From positions 1 through 5,944 of the forward strand of contig JAUYFZ010000190.1 of NCBI GenBank assembly GCA_030689585.1: 5,944 nucleotides of DNA, in the 5' to 3' direction. The stretch comes from Rhodocyclaceae bacterium. GTDB taxonomy: Bacteria > Pseudomonadota > Gammaproteobacteria > Burkholderiales > Rhodocyclaceae. Position numbers and translations under genes: made by a program. Shown in pieces: positions 4,864 to 5,944 of this stretch (the first letter of the stretch is position 1; each line of letters starts with the position of its first letter). Below the pieces are notes generated by a model. That model worked only from the letters and a program-made list of their open reading frames with translations, ran no database searches and had not been told where the DNA came from.

Positions 4864-5944
4864 ATGACCCTCATTGAATCTCTCGACCACGAAGGGCGCG
4901 GCGTCGCCCACGTCGACGGCAAAACCATCTTCATCGAAGGCGCCTTGCCTGGCGAAACGGTGGAGTATTCCGTCTTCAAGAAGAAGCCCAGCTACGAGCA
5001 GGCCACGGCCACGAAAATCCTCAAGCCCAGTTTCATGCGCGTCACGCCGCGCTGCCCGAATTTCGGTCTGTGCGGCGGCTGTTCCATGCAGCACATGGAG
5101 GCCGGGGCGCAAGTCGCGGCCAAGCAGCGCGTGCTGGAAGACAACCTGTGGCATATCGGCAAGGTGCGAGCGGAGGAGATGCTGCCCGCGATCTACGGCC
5201 CGCCCTGGGGTTACCGCCACCGGGCGAGGGTGTCGGTCAAATATGTGCGCAAGAAAGAGCGCGTTCTGGTCGGCTTCCATGAAAAGCGCAGCAGCTTCAT
5301 CGCCGACATGGAGACCTGCGAAGTGCTGCCCCCGCGCATTTCCGCCCTGCTCATGCCGCTGCGCGCATTGGTCGAGCAGCTTTCCATCCGCGAGCGGTTG
5401 CCGCAGGTGGAGGTGGCGCTGGGCCAGGATGTCGACGTCCTGGTGCTGCGCATCATGGACCCGTTGAATGAGCAGGATGAAGCGCTGCTGCGGGCCTTCG
5501 CGGATCGGCACCGGGTGCAGTTCTTTCTGCAATCCAAGGGGCCGGATACGGTGCAACCGTTTTATCCGCTGGATGCGCCGGAGCTCAACTATACGTTGCC
5601 GGATTTCGGCATCATGATGCCGTTTCGGCCCACCGAATTTACCCAAGTCAACCCGGATATCAACCGCGTGCTGGTGCGGCGTGCAATCAACTTGCTTGAC
5701 CCCAAGCCGGGCGAGCGTATCGCCGACCTGTTCAGCGGGCTGGGCAATTTCAGCCTGCCGATCGCCCGGCGCGGCGCCGACGTGGTGGGGGTCGAAGGCA
5801 GTGCCGCTCTGGTGCAGCGAGCGCAGGCGAATGCGGAGGTCAACGGACTCTCGGCGCGGGCACGTTTCGTCGAGGCGAATTTGTTCGAGACAGATGCTGT
5901 CGGCCTGAAGAAACTGGGGCGTTTCGACAAGATGCTGATCGACC
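4864..5944 (+). CDS. rlmD: 23S rRNA (uracil(1939)-C5)-methyltransferase RlmD, 3' end outside window
   Basis: The reading frame is open from ATG 4864 to the window end, giving 360 residues of a protein usually about 430-450 long. RlmD uses SAM to methylate C5 of U1939 in 23S rRNA. Residues 1-55 are the TRAM-like RNA-binding domain ('[20 protein letters not shown]', 'EGALPGE'). The [4Fe-4S] ligands are C64, C70, C73 (C-x5-C-x2-C in '[10 protein letters not shown]') and C152. '[15 protein letters not shown]' (113-127) and '[11 protein letters not shown]' (254-264) are family hallmarks. Motif I for SAM is '[14 protein letters not shown]' (288-301), with 'VVGVEGS' as motif II. The last visible part, 'FDKMLID', lies just before the DPPR-like motif. 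The catalytic Cys is beyond the end. An in-frame TAA at 4855-4857 confirms the start. High GC marks the return to chromosomal backbone. Confidence 0.93.
   Translation, partial: MTLIESLDHEGRGVAHVDGKTIFIEGALPGETVEYSVFKKKPSYEQATATKILKPSFMRVTPRCPNFGLCGGCSMQHMEAGAQVAAKQRVLEDNLWHIGKVRAEEMLPAIYGPPWGYRHRARVSVKYVRKKERVLVGFHEKRSSFIADMETCEVLPPRISALLMPLRALVEQLSIRERLPQVEVALGQDVDVLVLRIMDPLNEQDEALLRAFADRHRVQFFLQSKGPDTVQPFYPLDAPELNYTLPDFGIMMPFRPTEFTQVNPDINRVLVRRAINLLDPKPGERIADLFSGLGNFSLPIARRGADVVGVEGSAALVQRAQANAEVNGLSARARFVEANLFETDAVGLKKLGRFDKMLID

Noticed and set aside
4783..5646. Minus-strand open frame (287 codons) opposite rlmD
   Set aside because: It is antisense to a clear RlmD with intact Fe-S cysteines and SAM motif, and its His/Arg/Gln-rich product is typical of a shadow.

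Overview
The window looks like a proteobacterial chromosome, most probably betaproteobacterial. This is inferred from the GC-rich backbone genes and their gene content; no rRNA or other taxonomic marker is present. It has three parts.

(1) Positions 1-2000 hold a tightly packed plus-strand cluster. It contains the 3' end of a ydbH-like gene (AsmA-like intermembrane lipid-transport family), a small ynbE-like lipoprotein gene, a ydbL-like gene (DUF1318) and a PolB-type 3'-5' exonuclease. ydbH-ynbE-ydbL is a known set: YdbH spans the periplasm and YnbE is its outer-membrane lipoprotein partner. The 5' end of the ynbE-like gene carries a palindromic, dispersed-repeat-like insertion that keeps the reading frame and lengthens the region before the signal peptide.

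(2) Positions about 2001-4795 form a visibly AT-richer block. It encodes a Type II-like restriction-modification pair: a gamma-class N6-adenine methyltransferase with an N-terminal helix-turn-helix, and a PD-(D/E)xK-type endonuclease one base downstream. The endonuclease stop codon lies inside an 81-nt structure with the layout of an integron attC site. The block may therefore be a single gene cassette inserted outside an integron.

(3) Positions 4864-5944 return to GC-rich backbone with the 5' part of rlmD, the 23S rRNA m5U1939 methyltransferase, cut by the window end.

All supported genes are on the plus strand. I saw no tRNA, rRNA, CRISPR array or transposase. The two most interesting signals are the in-frame palindromic insertion in the lipoprotein gene and the attC-like end of the restriction-modification block.
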